DNA from: Cytobacillus firmus
GTDB taxonomy: Bacteria > Bacillota > Bacilli > Bacillales > Cytobacillaceae
DNA: 64,000 bases
Assembly (NCBI RefSeq): GCF_023715565.1
Contig: NZ_JAMBOJ010000022.1
Span: forward strand, 1-64,000
Direction of reading: 5' to 3'
Shown here: one piece after another, positions 25,639 through 35,010 of the stretch
Position numbering within the stretch: position 1 is the stretch's first letter
Layout: every line of letters begins with the position of its first letter
Made by a program: the position numbers and the translations under genes
The notes under the pieces: generated by a model
Database searches by the model: none
What the model was told of the DNA's origin: nothing
Seen by the model: only the letters and a program-made list of their open reading frames with translations

Positions 25639-25728
25639 AGAATAGCAGTCCTTGTTCCAACATGTATAGAGCGGGACGGGGGGCTGGTATCTGACGTTTC
25701 ATATTTGTACACTCAGGAGGCGGTAAAA

Positions 25729-27276
25729 ATGGTACAACCTTACAAACATGAGCCATTCACGAACTTTAAAGAAGAAGAACATCGTGAAGCATATTTAAAG
25801 GGTTTACAAACTGTAGAAAGCTATTTGGGCCAGGATTATGATCTTTTAATTGGCGGAGAGCGCATTTCTACTGAAGATAAAATTGTATCAATCAATCCTT
25901 CTAATAAAGAAGAAGTAGTGGGCCGTGTTTCAAAGGCAAACCGCGAGCTTGCGGAAAAGGCAATGCAGGCTGCTGTGGAAGCATTCAAAACATGGAGAAA
26001 AGTGAAGCCGGAAACACGCGCAGATGTTTTATTTAAAGCTGCTGCAATTATCCGCCGCCGCAAGCATGAGTTCTCTGCTCTTCTAACAAAAGAAGCAGGA
26101 AAGCCTTGGAACGAGGCAGATGCTGATACTGCGGAAGCGATTGACTTCCTTGAGTACTATGCACGTCAAATCTTAGAAATCAAAGACGGTGTTCCAGTTA
26201 ACAGCCGTCCGAACGAATATAACCGTTATGACTACATTCCATTGGGAGTGGGCATCATCATCTCTCCTTGGAACTTCCCGCTTGCCATCATGGCCGGCAC
26301 AACAGTTGCAGCGATCGTGGCAGGAAACACAGTTCTATTAAAACCAGCTTCCACTACACCGGTTGTGGCTGCGAAATTTGTTGAAGTAATGGAAGAAGCA
26401 GGCCTTCCGAAGGGCGTTCTGAACTTCGTGCCGGGCAGCGGTGCAGAAGTGGGCGACTACCTGGTTGACCATAAAGATACTCGTTTCATCTCCTTCACAG
26501 GATCACGCGACGTGGGTCTTCGCATCAACGAGCGTGCATCTAAATTAAACGAAGGCCAAATCTGGCTGAAGCGCGTCATCGCTGAAATGGGCGGAAAGGA
26601 TACAATCGTTGTCGACAAAGAAGCTGACCTTGAGTTGGCGGCGACTTCCATCGTGGCTTCTGCGTTCGGATTCTCCGGCCAGAAATGCTCTGCATGTTCA
26701 CGCGCCGTTGTAGTAGAAGATGTTTATGATCAGGTTCTGAACCGTGTGGTGGAGCTGACAAATGAATTAACGCAAGGCAATCCGGAAGACCAGAGCAACT
26801 ACATGGGTCCAGTGATTGACCAGTCCGCATTTGATAAGATCATGAGCTACATTGAAATCGGCAAAGAAGAAGGAAAGCTGATGACAGGCGGAGAAGGGGA
26901 CAATTCTAAGGGCTTCTTCATCAAACCGACTGTATTCGCTGACCTTGCGCCGGATGCACGCCTAATGCAGGAAGAAATCTTTGGGCCGGTTGTTGGCTTC
27001 ACAAAAGCAAAAGATTTCGATCATGCGCTTGAAATCGCCAACAACACAGAGTACGGCTTAACAGGAGCTGTAATTACACAAAACCGTGAGCACATCCAAA
27101 AAGCGCGCGAAGATTTCCATGTTGGGAACTTATATTTCAACCGCGGCTGTACAGGTGCGATCGTTGGATACCAGCCATTCGGCGGATTCAACATGTCCGG
27201 AACAGACTCCAAAGCGGGTGGACCTGACTACATTCTTCTGCACATGCAGGCGAAGACTACATCTGAAATGTACTAA
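25729..27276 (+). CDS. rocA: 1-pyrroline-5-carboxylate / L-glutamate gamma-semialdehyde dehydrogenase
   Basis: A 515-residue aldehyde dehydrogenase beginning [13 protein letters not shown], the same length and start as RocA/PruA of bacilli. SPWNFPLAI is the cofactor-binding segment, EMGGKD contains the general-base Glu and [10 protein letters not shown] the catalytic Cys. It oxidises glutamate semialdehyde to glutamate in proline and arginine catabolism. ATG 25729 follows CAGGAGGCGG; an upstream in-frame start at 25705 is less likely. A proline symporter gene lies 770 bp downstream on the other strand. Confidence 0.96.
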   Translation: MVQPYKHEPFTNFKEEEHREAYLKGLQTVESYLGQDYDLLIGGERISTEDKIVSINPSNKEEVVGRVSKANRELAEKAMQAAVEAFKTWRKVKPETRADVLFKAAAIIRRRKHEFSALLTKEAGKPWNEADADTAEAIDFLEYYARQILEIKDGVPVNSRPNEYNRYDYIPLGVGIIISPWNFPLAIMAGTTVAAIVAGNTVLLKPASTTPVVAAKFVEVMEEAGLPKGVLNFVPGSGAEVGDYLVDHKDTRFISFTGSRDVGLRINERASKLNEGQIWLKRVIAEMGGKDTIVVDKEADLELAATSIVASAFGFSGQKCSACSRAVVVEDVYDQVLNRVVELTNELTQGNPEDQSNYMGPVIDQSAFDKIMSYIEIGKEEGKLMTGGEGDNSKGFFIKPTVFADLAPDARLMQEEIFGPVVGFTKAKDFDHALEIANNTEYGLTGAVITQNREHIQKAREDFHVGNLYFNRGCTGAIVGYQPFGGFNMSGTDSKAGGPDYILLHMQAKTTSEMY

Positions 27277-27298
27277 TAGATCTCCAATCGGAGGTGGG

Positions 27299-27327
27299 AA
27301 CAGCAACTTGGTTGCTGTTCTTTTTTT
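27299..27327 (+). terminator. Terminator after rocA
   Basis: AACAGCAAC and GTTGCTGTT form a perfect 9-bp stem around TTG, followed by a C and seven T. Confidence 0.93.
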
Positions 27328-27397
27328 AGTTGGATATTCAGTTCGCTGAGGTATGGTATATGATGAAAGAAAAACTGCAAATTGGAGTGATGAAAAA

Positions 27398-27949
27398 ATG
27401 TCAATTAAAGCCCTGATCAATATTGATTATACAAATGATTTTGTTGCTGAAGACGGTGCCCTGACATGCGGCAGCCCTGGACAGCTCTTGGAAAAGAAAA
27501 TCTCAGAGCTCACACAAGAGTTTATCGCAAGTGGACATTACACTGTTTTTGCCATTGATGTTCATGATAAAGGAGATACCCATCACCCGGAAACAAATTT
27601 ATTCCCGCCCCATAATATCAGAAACACAGAGGGAAGAAATCTTTATGGTTCCTTGCAGCGGGTTTTTGAAACGAACAAGGAGGCTGAAAATGTTTATTTC
27701 ATGAATAAAACCAGATATTCCGCATTCGCAGGAACCGACCTGGAGATAAAACTGAGAGAACGCGGCATAGAAGAAGTGCATCTGGCAGGTGTATGCACAG
27801 ACATTTGCGTCCTGCATACAGCTATTGATGCATATAATAAGGGCTTTAGGATTGTGGTTTATAAAGAGGCTGTCGCATCCTTTGACCAGGAGGGCCATGA
27901 GTGGGCTTTAAAGCATTTTGCAAACACCCTTGGAGCGGAAGTAATTTAA
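27398..27949 (+). CDS. pncA: Nicotinamidase / isochorismatase family hydrolase
   Basis: A 183-residue cysteine hydrolase matching the B. subtilis PncA (YueJ) pattern. NIDYTNDF carries the catalytic Asp, the metal-binding DVHDKGDTHHPE is present, and GVCTDICVLHTA holds the catalytic Cys. It converts nicotinamide to nicotinate for NAD salvage. ATG 27398 is preferred (GGAG 10 nt upstream) over longer in-frame starts back to 27353. Confidence 0.92.
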   Translation: MSIKALINIDYTNDFVAEDGALTCGSPGQLLEKKISELTQEFIASGHYTVFAIDVHDKGDTHHPETNLFPPHNIRNTEGRNLYGSLQRVFETNKEAENVYFMNKTRYSAFAGTDLEIKLRERGIEEVHLAGVCTDICVLHTAIDAYNKGFRIVVYKEAVASFDQEGHEWALKHFANTLGAEVI

Positions 27950-28006
27950 GATTGCCTTCATTTCTCCGGCAACCACAAGCTAAAGGCTAGTCCTGTACGG
28001 GAAAAC

Positions 28007-28040
28007 ACAAAAAACCCTCTCCACATAGGAAGAGGGTTGC
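28007..28040 (-). terminator. Terminator of putP, possibly bidirectional
   Basis: On the minus strand AACCCTCTTCC pairs with GGAGAGGGTT, followed by a run of T (plus-strand A-run 28007-28014). It lies between convergent pncA and putP and could also slow pncA transcription. Confidence 0.88.
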
Positions 28041-28045
28041 TTAAA

Positions 28046-29515
28046 TTACTTTTTAAGAACAGATTTATAATGATCGTATTGTTTCTGAACTTCTGCTGAT
28101 GGTGCCTTATCCAGAAGGCTGACAACGATAATCGCCACAACTGCAAATAGGAAGCCAGGGGCCAGCTCATAAAGATCAAACAGACCGCCGGTAAGCTGTG
28201 ACCAAGTAATTACTGTTACAGCACCAACAATTATGCCTGCCAGGGCGCCATTACGTGTCATGCGTTTCCAGAACAGGCTGAGAATGATGACAGGTCCAAA
28301 GGCTGCACCAAATCCGGCCCAGGCATAACTTACAAGCTCCAACACCTTGCTGTCAGGGTTATAGCCTAAGAAAATGGCAATTATGGCTATGCTCAGTACA
28401 GCAATTCTGCCAACAATCATTTCTTCCTTTTGGGAAGCATTTCTTCTGAAGATGGATTTATAGAAATCTTGTGCCAATGCACTTGAAGAAACGAGCAATT
28501 GAGAGTCAACGGTGCTCATGATTGCTGAGAGAATGGCTGCTAATAAGAATCCAGCTACCCAAGGATTAAATAACACTTGTGAAAACACGATAAACACGGT
28601 TTCGGAATTGGCCAGCGGAGAATCTACAAAATATGCGATACCTGCAAAACCTACAAATAGAGCTCCGAATAAGGAAATAATCATCCAGGTCATACCGATA
28701 AAACGTGCTTTTGGAACATCATTTGTAGATCTTAATCCCATAAAGCGGACAAGGATATGAGGCTGTCCAAAATAACCTAATCCCCACGCTAATAGTGAAA
28801 CTACACTAACAAAAGTGGCACCGGAATATACATCTAAATAAGAAGTATCGATAGATCCGATTTTCTGCATCGTTTCATTCCATCCGCCAAGCTCCTGAAT
28901 GGCAATGATCGGGATAATAATCATGGCCAAGAACATTAAAATCCCTTGAACGAAATCTGTCCAGCTGGCTGCAAGGAATCCACCAAACAATGTGTATGAC
29001 AAAATTACAGCAGCACCAACCCAAAGTGCGAGTGTGTAATCCATCCCAAATGAGTTCTCTAACAAGATGGCACCGCCGACAAGGCTGGATGAAGTATAGA
29101 AAGTGAAAAAGATTAATATCACAATAGCCGAAACAACACGCAATATTTTTGAAGTATCGTGGAATCGATTTTCAAAATAACCGGGTACTGTAATAGAATC
29201 ATTGGCTACTTCCGTGTAAACACGCAATGGTTTGGCCACAAACTGCCAATTCAAATATGCGCCGACAGACAATCCAATTGGAAGCCAAATCTCTCCCATA
29301 CCGCCTAAATAAACGGCACCGGGCAATCCAAGCATCAGCCATCCACTCATATCGGATGCCCCTGCGCTCAAGGCTGCAACGCCCGGTCCCAGCCCTCGGC
29401 CGCCTAATACATAATCAGATAAATCTTTAGTCATTCTGGCTGCAAGCACACCAATCAACAGCATGCCGACCAGATAGATTATTATTGATGTTAACGTTGG
29501 TATATTTATATCCAT
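28046..29515 (-). CDS. putP: Sodium/proline symporter PutP
   Basis: A 489-residue sodium:solute symporter with about 13 membrane helices. GGRGLGPGVAALSAGASDMSG is the sodium-binding helix region of PutP-type transporters, and GRIAVLSIAIIAIFLG and the aromatic helices further on also fit. It imports proline for use as nutrient or osmolyte. A 34-residue membrane protein gene lies 2 bp upstream and is certainly co-transcribed. The proline-degrading enzyme rocA is nearby. Confidence 0.95.
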   Translation of the reverse strand: MDINIPTLTSIIIYLVGMLLIGVLAARMTKDLSDYVLGGRGLGPGVAALSAGASDMSGWLMLGLPGAVYLGGMGEIWLPIGLSVGAYLNWQFVAKPLRVYTEVANDSITVPGYFENRFHDTSKILRVVSAIVILIFFTFYTSSSLVGGAILLENSFGMDYTLALWVGAAVILSYTLFGGFLAASWTDFVQGILMFLAMIIIPIIAIQELGGWNETMQKIGSIDTSYLDVYSGATFVSVVSLLAWGLGYFGQPHILVRFMGLRSTNDVPKARFIGMTWMIISLFGALFVGFAGIAYFVDSPLANSETVFIVFSQVLFNPWVAGFLLAAILSAIMSTVDSQLLVSSSALAQDFYKSIFRRNASQKEEMIVGRIAVLSIAIIAIFLGYNPDSKVLELVSYAWAGFGAAFGPVIILSLFWKRMTRNGALAGIIVGAVTVITWSQLTGGLFDLYELAPGFLFAVVAIIVVSLLDKAPSAEVQKQYDHYKSVLKK

Positions 29516-29517
29516 GT

Positions 29518-29622
29518 CTATTTATCCTCTCCTTTTTCAGTAAATAGAGTTATGCCCGATAGTACAATCAATAATGGCATTGGAACTAGAAGCCAAAACC
29601 ACGTTGCCGTAGTGAAATCCAT
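29518..29622 (-). CDS. 34-residue membrane microprotein preceding putP
   Basis: A 34-codon frame with a strong ribosome site (GGAGGGG about 8 nt before the ATG). It encodes a short polar start (MDFTTATW), one hydrophobic helix (about residues 9-27) and an acidic/basic tail (TEKGEDK). The stop is 2 bp before the putP start, and the putP ribosome site (AAAGGAGAGG) lies inside its last codons, so the two genes are translated together. The architecture resembles the small accessory proteins encoded beside some sodium:solute symporters; that assignment is inference. Confidence 0.82.
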   Translation of the reverse strand: MDFTTATWFWLLVPMPLLIVLSGITLFTEKGEDK

Positions 29623-29968
29623 TTGTTCACCCCTCCATTTTCTCTTATTATCCCCATAAATTATTGGTTGGAAAAAAACCGTTTATACAATAGCATACAG
29701 TTTTTTATTTACAGAAAAAAATTCCGGGGAAAGGTCCGTTTTGAAAAGACGTTAATTATCATAACATAGTAAAGGGTGAGAGACAAAAATGCTGAAAATC
29801 TAATAAGTTATAAATGTATAAAAATACTTTATTCCGCATTAATTTGCTCTTATATCTCATATATCAACATATCTATTCATCTAAATTTATAAAATTAAGT
29901 TGGCAGAGGGAAGGATTTTTTTATGATAAATAAAAAAAGACCTAATTGTTCATAGGTCTCTTAAGAAA
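29623..29968. other. Intergenic region between putP unit and RsbR-like gene
   Basis: About 345 bp, AT-rich. The right end contains the terminator of the RsbR-like gene (29932-29960). The left end must hold the promoter of the 29622 gene on the minus strand; a weak TGCTATTGT extended -10-like element is the best candidate. Nothing else recognisable. Confidence 0.5.
29932..29960 (-). terminator. Terminator of the RsbR-like gene
   Basis: On the minus strand AGACCTA pairs with TAGGTCT across an 8-nt loop, followed by seven T. Confidence 0.9.
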
Positions 29969-30808
29969 TTAAATGTTTAATTTTCTAAATACTTTTCCCA
30001 AAGAATTTTCAGTGGTTATTTCCTTAAAGTCAATTCCCAGTTGAATGGCTGTCTGGGCAACTTCAGGACGGATACCAAGCAAAGTTGACTGAATACCGAT
30101 CAGTTTTAAAGAACTTATAACTTTGAAGATTTGGTGCGCAACCATTGTGTCGACCATGATGACACCCGAAAGGTCAATGATTAAATGAGTAATCCCCAGC
30201 TTTACACTCTGCTGCAAAGTAGATTCCATAATAAATTTGGCCCGTTCTGTATCAATATCCCCAACGATCGGCAGCAGGCCAACTTCAGAGGAAAGCGGGA
30301 TAACCGGCGTGCTCAGTTCTTTTATTAATATAGATTGAGCGCTTAATCTGCTCAGCAATATATCCATAAAGTTTTCAGTGAAACTTTCCATTACATAATC
30401 CAGTGTATAATCAATAACTTCCTGCCAATGAAAAATATCCTTTGTTGTAATATCCAAATTGGCAGTTTCGGCAAAACGTTTTATATGCATCCAATAAACT
30501 TTCCGGAATATCGAAAGATTTCTCTGAACCTCAACAAGGGAGGTTCTGGATTTAACCCGATCAGCGGACGTCTGCTTTGTCCAGTTGGCTATCGTTTCCT
30601 TCATTTCTTCTTCTGTCTGAAGCAGCGATTTTGCTACAGTCCTGAAATACTTTGTATTTTGCTCCTCAACTTTCCTTGCCCTTTCGGGAGGTGCATCGGC
30701 GGAATAGTCGGAACCAGCCTTTACGACTTGAAAACTTCTCCAATCCTTCGTCATTTCAGGGGCTTTTTCAACTAAATAATTATATAATGATCGAATTTTA
30801 TCTACCAT
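29969..30808 (-). CDS. RsbR-type stressosome protein (STAS domain)
   Basis: A 279-residue protein with an all-helical N-terminal domain (about residues 1-150, non-haem-globin-like as in RsbR paralogues) and a C-terminal STAS domain (about 160-275). LLPIVGDIDTERAK and IDLSGVIMVDTMVAHQI match the two regions that in RsbRA contain the RsbT-phosphorylated threonines. It should assemble with RsbS into stressosomes that control sigma-B. No rsbS, rsbT or sigB gene is nearby. ATG 30808 is chosen because GAAGGAG lies about 8 nt upstream. Confidence 0.85.
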   Translation of the reverse strand: MVDKIRSLYNYLVEKAPEMTKDWRSFQVVKAGSDYSADAPPERARKVEEQNTKYFRTVAKSLLQTEEEMKETIANWTKQTSADRVKSRTSLVEVQRNLSIFRKVYWMHIKRFAETANLDITTKDIFHWQEVIDYTLDYVMESFTENFMDILLSRLSAQSILIKELSTPVIPLSSEVGLLPIVGDIDTERAKFIMESTLQQSVKLGITHLIIDLSGVIMVDTMVAHQIFKVISSLKLIGIQSTLLGIRPEVAQTAIQLGIDFKEITTENSLGKVFRKLNI

Positions 30809-31112
30809 ATATTCTCCTTCATCCATCAGAATGATTTAAAAAATAACTAATCTCTATATCATAGCACAGAGGGTGAAATTAAAATGAAACGGGACATTGT
30901 ATTCAGTAAATTTAAAATTTTTTCAATTAAAGGGTTCACATTCCGAATCACCTGTTATATAATACAAATACAGATATTTAATTGTTTTATAACAACATAG
31001 ACTAATAGTATAATGGGATTCTATTTTTAGTTCTGTTATGTTACAGAGTATTTTGCAGCCGGGATCTTGCTGAAGTGATGATTTTTCTAAATTAAAAGGA
31101 GGATTTAAACAA
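30809..31112. other. Divergent promoter region of RsbR-like gene and aceA
   Basis: About 300 bp between divergent genes. It holds the aceA promoter (30935-30963) and a second consensus TATAAT at about 31010 with no good -35 box. No cre-like palindrome was noticed. Confidence 0.5.
30935..30963 (+). promoter_or_regulatory. Candidate sigma-A promoter of aceA
   Basis: TTCACA at 30935 and TATAAT at 30958 with a 17-bp spacer. Predicted leader of about 140 nt. Confidence 0.6.
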
Positions 31113-32402
31113 ATGGCAGATGAAAGAGCGCGTCAGCTGCAGGAAAGCTGGGAAATGGATGAACGCTGGAATGGAGTAGAAAGACCGTATACCGCTGAGG
31201 AAGTCATTAAGTTAAAAGGATCAATTGATATCGAACATACATTAGCTCGCCATGGTGCAGAGAAGTTATGGAAGCTTGTGAATGAAGAAGATTTCGTCAA
31301 TGCATTAGGAGCGTTAACAGGAAACCAGGCTGTACAGCAGGTTAAGGCTGGGTTGAAGGCCATTTATTTAAGCGGATGGCAGGTGGCTGCCGATGCGAAC
31401 CTGTCCGGAAATATGTACCCGGATCAAAGCCTGTATCCAGCCAATAGTGTTCCAAGTGTAGTAAAAAAGATTAATCAGGCACTACAGCGTGCTGACCAGA
31501 TTCATCATATGGAAGGTGATCATTCCATTGACTGGTTTGCCCCAATTGTAGCAGATGCTGAGGCAGGGTTTGGCGGCCAGCTTAATGTATTTGAACTTAT
31601 GAAAGGTATGATTGAATCGGGTGCCGGCGGGGTACACTTCGAGGACCAGCTTTCTTCTGAGAAGAAATGCGGCCATCTTGGCGGAAAGGTATTGCTTCCA
31701 ACACAGACGGCTGTTAAGAATTTAATATCTGCAAGGCTGGCAGCAGATGTTATGGGAGTGCCGACAGTTATTATCGCCAGGACTGATGCTAACGCAGCCG
31801 ACTTGATTACAAGCGATGTAGATCCATATGACGCCCCTTTTATTACGGGGGAACGCACTCCTGAAGGTTTCTTCCGAACAAAACCAGGACTCGACCAAGC
31901 GATCGCTCGGGGATTGGCTTATGCTCCTTATGCTGATCTGGTATGGTGTGAAACATCTGAACCTGATCTTGAAGAGGCTAGGCGCTTTGCTGAAGCCATT
32001 CATGAAAAATTCCCTGGCAAGCTGTTAGCGTATAATTGCTCTCCTTCATTTAACTGGAAGAAAAAGCTTGATGATGAAACGATTGCAAAATTCCAGGTGG
32101 AGCTCGGCAAAATGGGCTACAAGTTCCAGTTCGTTACTTTAGCAGGATTCCATGCTTTGAACCATAGCATGTTTGAATTAGCTCGCGGCTATAAAGACCG
32201 CGGAATGGCTGCATATTCTGAACTGCAGCAGGCTGAATTTGCCAGTGAAACACATGGCTACACGGCGACAAGGCATCAGCGTGAAGTAGGCACCGGCTAT
32301 TTCGACCAGGTTTCAATGATCATTACCGGAGGGACTTCCTCGACAACCGCTTTAAAGGGATCAACTGAGGAAGAACAGTTCACTGAAAAGCAGGAAGCTT
32401 AG
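31113..32402 (+). CDS. aceA: Isocitrate lyase AceA
   Basis: A 429-residue ICL/PEP-mutase superfamily enzyme. KKCGHLGGK carries the catalytic Cys; [15 protein letters not shown] and [10 protein letters not shown] are further family motifs. It cleaves isocitrate into succinate and glyoxylate, the entry to the glyoxylate shunt that allows growth on acetate or fatty acids. Malate synthase is not in this window. B. subtilis lacks this enzyme, which helps place the organism elsewhere in the family. AAAGGAGG precedes the ATG. Confidence 0.97.
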   Translation: MADERARQLQESWEMDERWNGVERPYTAEEVIKLKGSIDIEHTLARHGAEKLWKLVNEEDFVNALGALTGNQAVQQVKAGLKAIYLSGWQVAADANLSGNMYPDQSLYPANSVPSVVKKINQALQRADQIHHMEGDHSIDWFAPIVADAEAGFGGQLNVFELMKGMIESGAGGVHFEDQLSSEKKCGHLGGKVLLPTQTAVKNLISARLAADVMGVPTVIIARTDANAADLITSDVDPYDAPFITGERTPEGFFRTKPGLDQAIARGLAYAPYADLVWCETSEPDLEEARRFAEAIHEKFPGKLLAYNCSPSFNWKKKLDDETIAKFQVELGKMGYKFQFVTLAGFHALNHSMFELARGYKDRGMAAYSELQQAEFASETHGYTATRHQREVGTGYFDQVSMIITGGTSSTTALKGSTEEEQFTEKQEA

Positions 32403-32452
32403 ATTCTACCCTATGTAACTTGATTTTTATCTTGTATATTCTCCTAGTTTAC

Positions 32453-32483
32453 ACCTCTCTTCCATGGAAGGGAGGTATTTTTT
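32453..32483 (+). terminator. Terminator after aceA
   Basis: ACCTCTCTTCC pairs with GGAAGGGAGGT-type sequence around ATGG, followed by A and seven T. Confidence 0.88.
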
Positions 32484-32608
32484 TGCTTAACAGGCAGGCA
32501 CAGTACCTGCTGCCAAAACATACATATTATATAGGCGAAATTTGAAATAGGGCATAATACTGAATACAATGAAAGCATTGAGGTCAATAAAGGATGGAGG
32601 ATGCATAA

Positions 32609-33043
32609 TTGGCTGAAAATATAGATGATTATCTTCAACAGGGAATTTATGGGCAAAAACAGACCAAGCCGGATGAGCGCCGCAAGTTTCTTGGCTCGCT
32701 TCGGGAGAGGGTGGTCATTGTCTTGAAGCAGCCGCAGATGAGGGAGGATGGAACCTATCCTCAGGTGGAAGAAGCACTTAAAGCCAACAGCAATGCTCAT
32801 CTATATCTGAATGGAAATATGAGCTACCCCTATTTATCAAAATATATAAAACTGGCTGCGGCCAATAAAGTCGAATATACAATCGTTACCAACAAAGAGC
32901 ATAATTCTGAGATTGGGCTAGTTCTGGCCCATGACTATGCAATTGATAAACCGGAAATATTTGTGGAGAGAAAAACAGTCAAAGCAGAGATAAAAAAGGA
33001 GAAAAAAGGCGGCCTGTTTGCCAAACTATTTAAGCGGAAATGA
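32609..33043 (+). CDS. yueI: DUF1694 family protein YueI
   Basis: A 144-residue soluble protein of the YueI/DUF1694 family (YLQQGIYGQKQTKPDERR, FLGSLRERVV). The function is unknown. The C-terminus is rich in Lys and ends KKGGLFAKLFKRK, a basic amphipathic tail. It starts at a TTG 9-14 nt after GGATGGAGG. The stop codon lies at the left foot of its terminator. Confidence 0.87.
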   Translation: MAENIDDYLQQGIYGQKQTKPDERRKFLGSLRERVVIVLKQPQMREDGTYPQVEEALKANSNAHLYLNGNMSYPYLSKYIKLAAANKVEYTIVTNKEHNSEIGLVLAHDYAIDKPEIFVERKTVKAEIKKEKKGGLFAKLFKRK

Positions 33044-33070
33044 GCAGCGTCTGCAGCGCTGCTCTATTTT
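33042..33070 (+). terminator. Terminator after yueI
   Basis: GAGCAGCG (33042-33049) pairs with CGCTGCTC (33057-33064), followed by TATTTTT; it overlaps the yueI stop codon. Confidence 0.85.
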
Positions 33071-33151
33071 TGGCTAAAGGAAAGAAGCAAATCCACAATT
33101 CCCCCTCAACTCATGGTAAAATAAGCAGATAATTGCTAATTCAGTCCACTC

Positions 33152-33188
33152 TCGCGTGTTGCTTTAACGCGCGAAAGTTTGGTATGAT
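33152..33188 (+). promoter_or_regulatory. gatCAB promoter with inverted repeat over the -35 region
   Basis: TGGTATGAT at 33180-33188 is an extended -10 element. The region where the -35 should lie (TTGCTT, 33159-33164) is inside an inverted repeat: TCGCGTGTT (33152-33160) and AACGCGCGA (33166-33174), 9 bp with one G-T pair. The repeat lacks a T-run and could be an operator. Confidence 0.55.
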
Positions 33189-33236
33189 CATAATAATTGT
33201 GCATTGACTGTATTCAAATTTTTGGAGGTGGCATTA

Positions 33237-33527
33237 ATGTCGAGAATTTCAACCGATCAAGTTAGGCATGTTGCACATTTGGCGCGACTTGCGATGACTG
33301 AAGAAGAAACTGTTGCGTATACGGAACAGCTGGATAAAATGATTTCATTTGCAGAGCTTTTGAACGAGCTTGATACAGATCATGTTGAACCAACATCCCA
33401 TGTTCTTGATATGAAAAATGTATTGAGAGAAGATAAGGCGAATAAAGGGCTTCCACAAGAAGAAGTTTTGAAAAATGCGCCGGAACATCAGGATGGCTAT
33501 ATAAAAGTGCCGTCTATCATTGAGTAG
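33237..33527 (+). CDS. gatC: Asp/Glu-tRNA amidotransferase subunit GatC
   Basis: A 96-residue GatC ([21 protein letters not shown] at the start, VEPTSH in the middle). It stabilises GatA and links it to GatB. ATG 33237 follows GGAGGTGG; an upstream in-frame start at 33204 has no such site. First gene of gatCAB. Confidence 0.97.
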   Translation: MSRISTDQVRHVAHLARLAMTEEETVAYTEQLDKMISFAELLNELDTDHVEPTSHVLDMKNVLREDKANKGLPQEEVLKNAPEHQDGYIKVPSIIE

Positions 33528-33537
33528 GGAGGGGAAA

Positions 33538-34998
33538 ATGGTGAGTTTATTTGACTATAAGGTATCTGAGCTTCATCAGCTTTTACATAAAAAAGAACTA
33601 ACGGTTACCGACCTTGTCAGTGAATCATACAAGCGAATCGGTGAAGTAGAGGACAAAGTACAGGCTTTCTTGACGATTGATGAAGAAAGAGCCCGTGAAG
33701 CAGCAAAGAAAATGGATGAAAAAATCGGAACGGACGAAGCAAAAGGCCTCTTGTTCGGTATGCCGATTGGAGTAAAGGATAACATCGTAACGAAGGGTCT
33801 GCGCACAACAAGTGCGAGTAAAATTCTTGAGAACTTTGACCCGATTTATGACGCAACGGTTGCATCCAAATTACATAATGCTGAAACCATTACTATCGGT
33901 AAATTGAATATGGATGAATTTGCAATGGGATCATCCAATGAGAACTCTGGTTTTCAAGTAACCCGAAATCCCTGGAATCTTGAAAGAGTTCCCGGCGGAT
34001 CTTCAGGCGGCTCTGCTGCTTCTGTTGCTGCAGGAGAGGTTTTATTTTCTCTTGGATCAGACACTGGCGGCTCAATCAGACAGCCCGCTTCTTATTGCGG
34101 AGTGGTTGGGTTAAAGCCTACATATGGCAGAGTATCCCGTTTCGGGCTGATTGCATTTGCCTCATCTTTAGACCAGATTGGACCAATTACCCGTACAGTT
34201 GAAGATAACGCCTATCTGCTTCAGGCTATTTCAGGTGTGGATCCAATGGATTCTACTTCAGCAAATGTTGAGGTTCCAAGCTATGCAGAAAACTTAACTG
34301 GCGATGTTAAAGGGTTAAGAATCGCCGTACCAAAAGAATATTTGGCTGAAGGTGTAGATGAAGAGGTGCGAAAGTCAGTGCTCGATGCCCTGAAGGTGTT
34401 GGAAAAACTGGGGGCAACATGGGAGGAAGTTTCTCTTCCGCATTCCAAATATGCACTGGCAACCTATTATCTACTGTCCTCCTCTGAGGCATCGGCTAAC
34501 CTGGCGCGCTTTGATGGAGTACGCTATGGCTATAGAACAGCGGATCCTGAAAGTTTAATCGATTTATACAAAAAGACCCGTGCAGAAGGCTTCGGGGATG
34601 AAGTGAAACGCCGCATCATGCTTGGAACATTTGCTTTAAGCTCTGGCTACTATGATGCTTACTATAAAAAAGCTCAGAAGGTGCGCACGCTGATTAAGCA
34701 GGACTTTGAAAATGTTTTTGATAAGTATGATGTTATTATTGGACCGACAGCACCAACTCCTGCCTTTAAAATTGGTGAAAATACGTCTGATCCTCTAACT
34801 ATGTATGCAAATGATATTCTGACCATTCCAGTAAACCTTGCCGGGGTGCCTGGAATCAGTGTACCTTGCGGATTTGCGGATGGATTGCCGCTTGGCCTTC
34901 AGATTATCGGAAAGCATTTTGATGAAAGTACAGTTTACCGCGTAGCGCATGCTTTTGAACAAGCTACAGAATTCCATAAGCAAAAACCGGGATTGTAA
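33538..34998 (+). CDS. gatA: Glu-tRNA(Gln) amidotransferase subunit GatA
   Basis: A 486-residue amidase-signature glutaminase. The Lys of GVKDN and the serines of [14 protein letters not shown] and [11 protein letters not shown] form the Ser-cisSer-Lys centre. It releases ammonia for GatB. ATG 33538 follows GGGAGGGG and is 10 bp after the gatC stop; the complex makes Gln-tRNA from mischarged Glu-tRNA(Gln). Confidence 0.98.
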   Translation: MVSLFDYKVSELHQLLHKKELTVTDLVSESYKRIGEVEDKVQAFLTIDEERAREAAKKMDEKIGTDEAKGLLFGMPIGVKDNIVTKGLRTTSASKILENFDPIYDATVASKLHNAETITIGKLNMDEFAMGSSNENSGFQVTRNPWNLERVPGGSSGGSAASVAAGEVLFSLGSDTGGSIRQPASYCGVVGLKPTYGRVSRFGLIAFASSLDQIGPITRTVEDNAYLLQAISGVDPMDSTSANVEVPSYAENLTGDVKGLRIAVPKEYLAEGVDEEVRKSVLDALKVLEKLGATWEEVSLPHSKYALATYYLLSSSEASANLARFDGVRYGYRTADPESLIDLYKKTRAEGFGDEVKRRIMLGTFALSSGYYDAYYKKAQKVRTLIKQDFENVFDKYDVIIGPTAPTPAFKIGENTSDPLTMYANDILTIPVNLAGVPGISVPCGFADGLPLGLQIIGKHFDESTVYRVAHAFEQATEFHKQKPGL

Positions 34999-35010
34999 GG
35001 GGGGAAATTC

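Larger units (their letters stand above)
25446..25728. other. rocA upstream region
   Basis: About 280 bp without a gene. It contains a direct repeat-like GATGTTAATATATAACATC palindrome near 25553-25571, a candidate promoter (25584-25613), a CcpA-type site (25623-25638) and the rocA ribosome site. I see no RNA structure of a known class. Confidence 0.55.
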
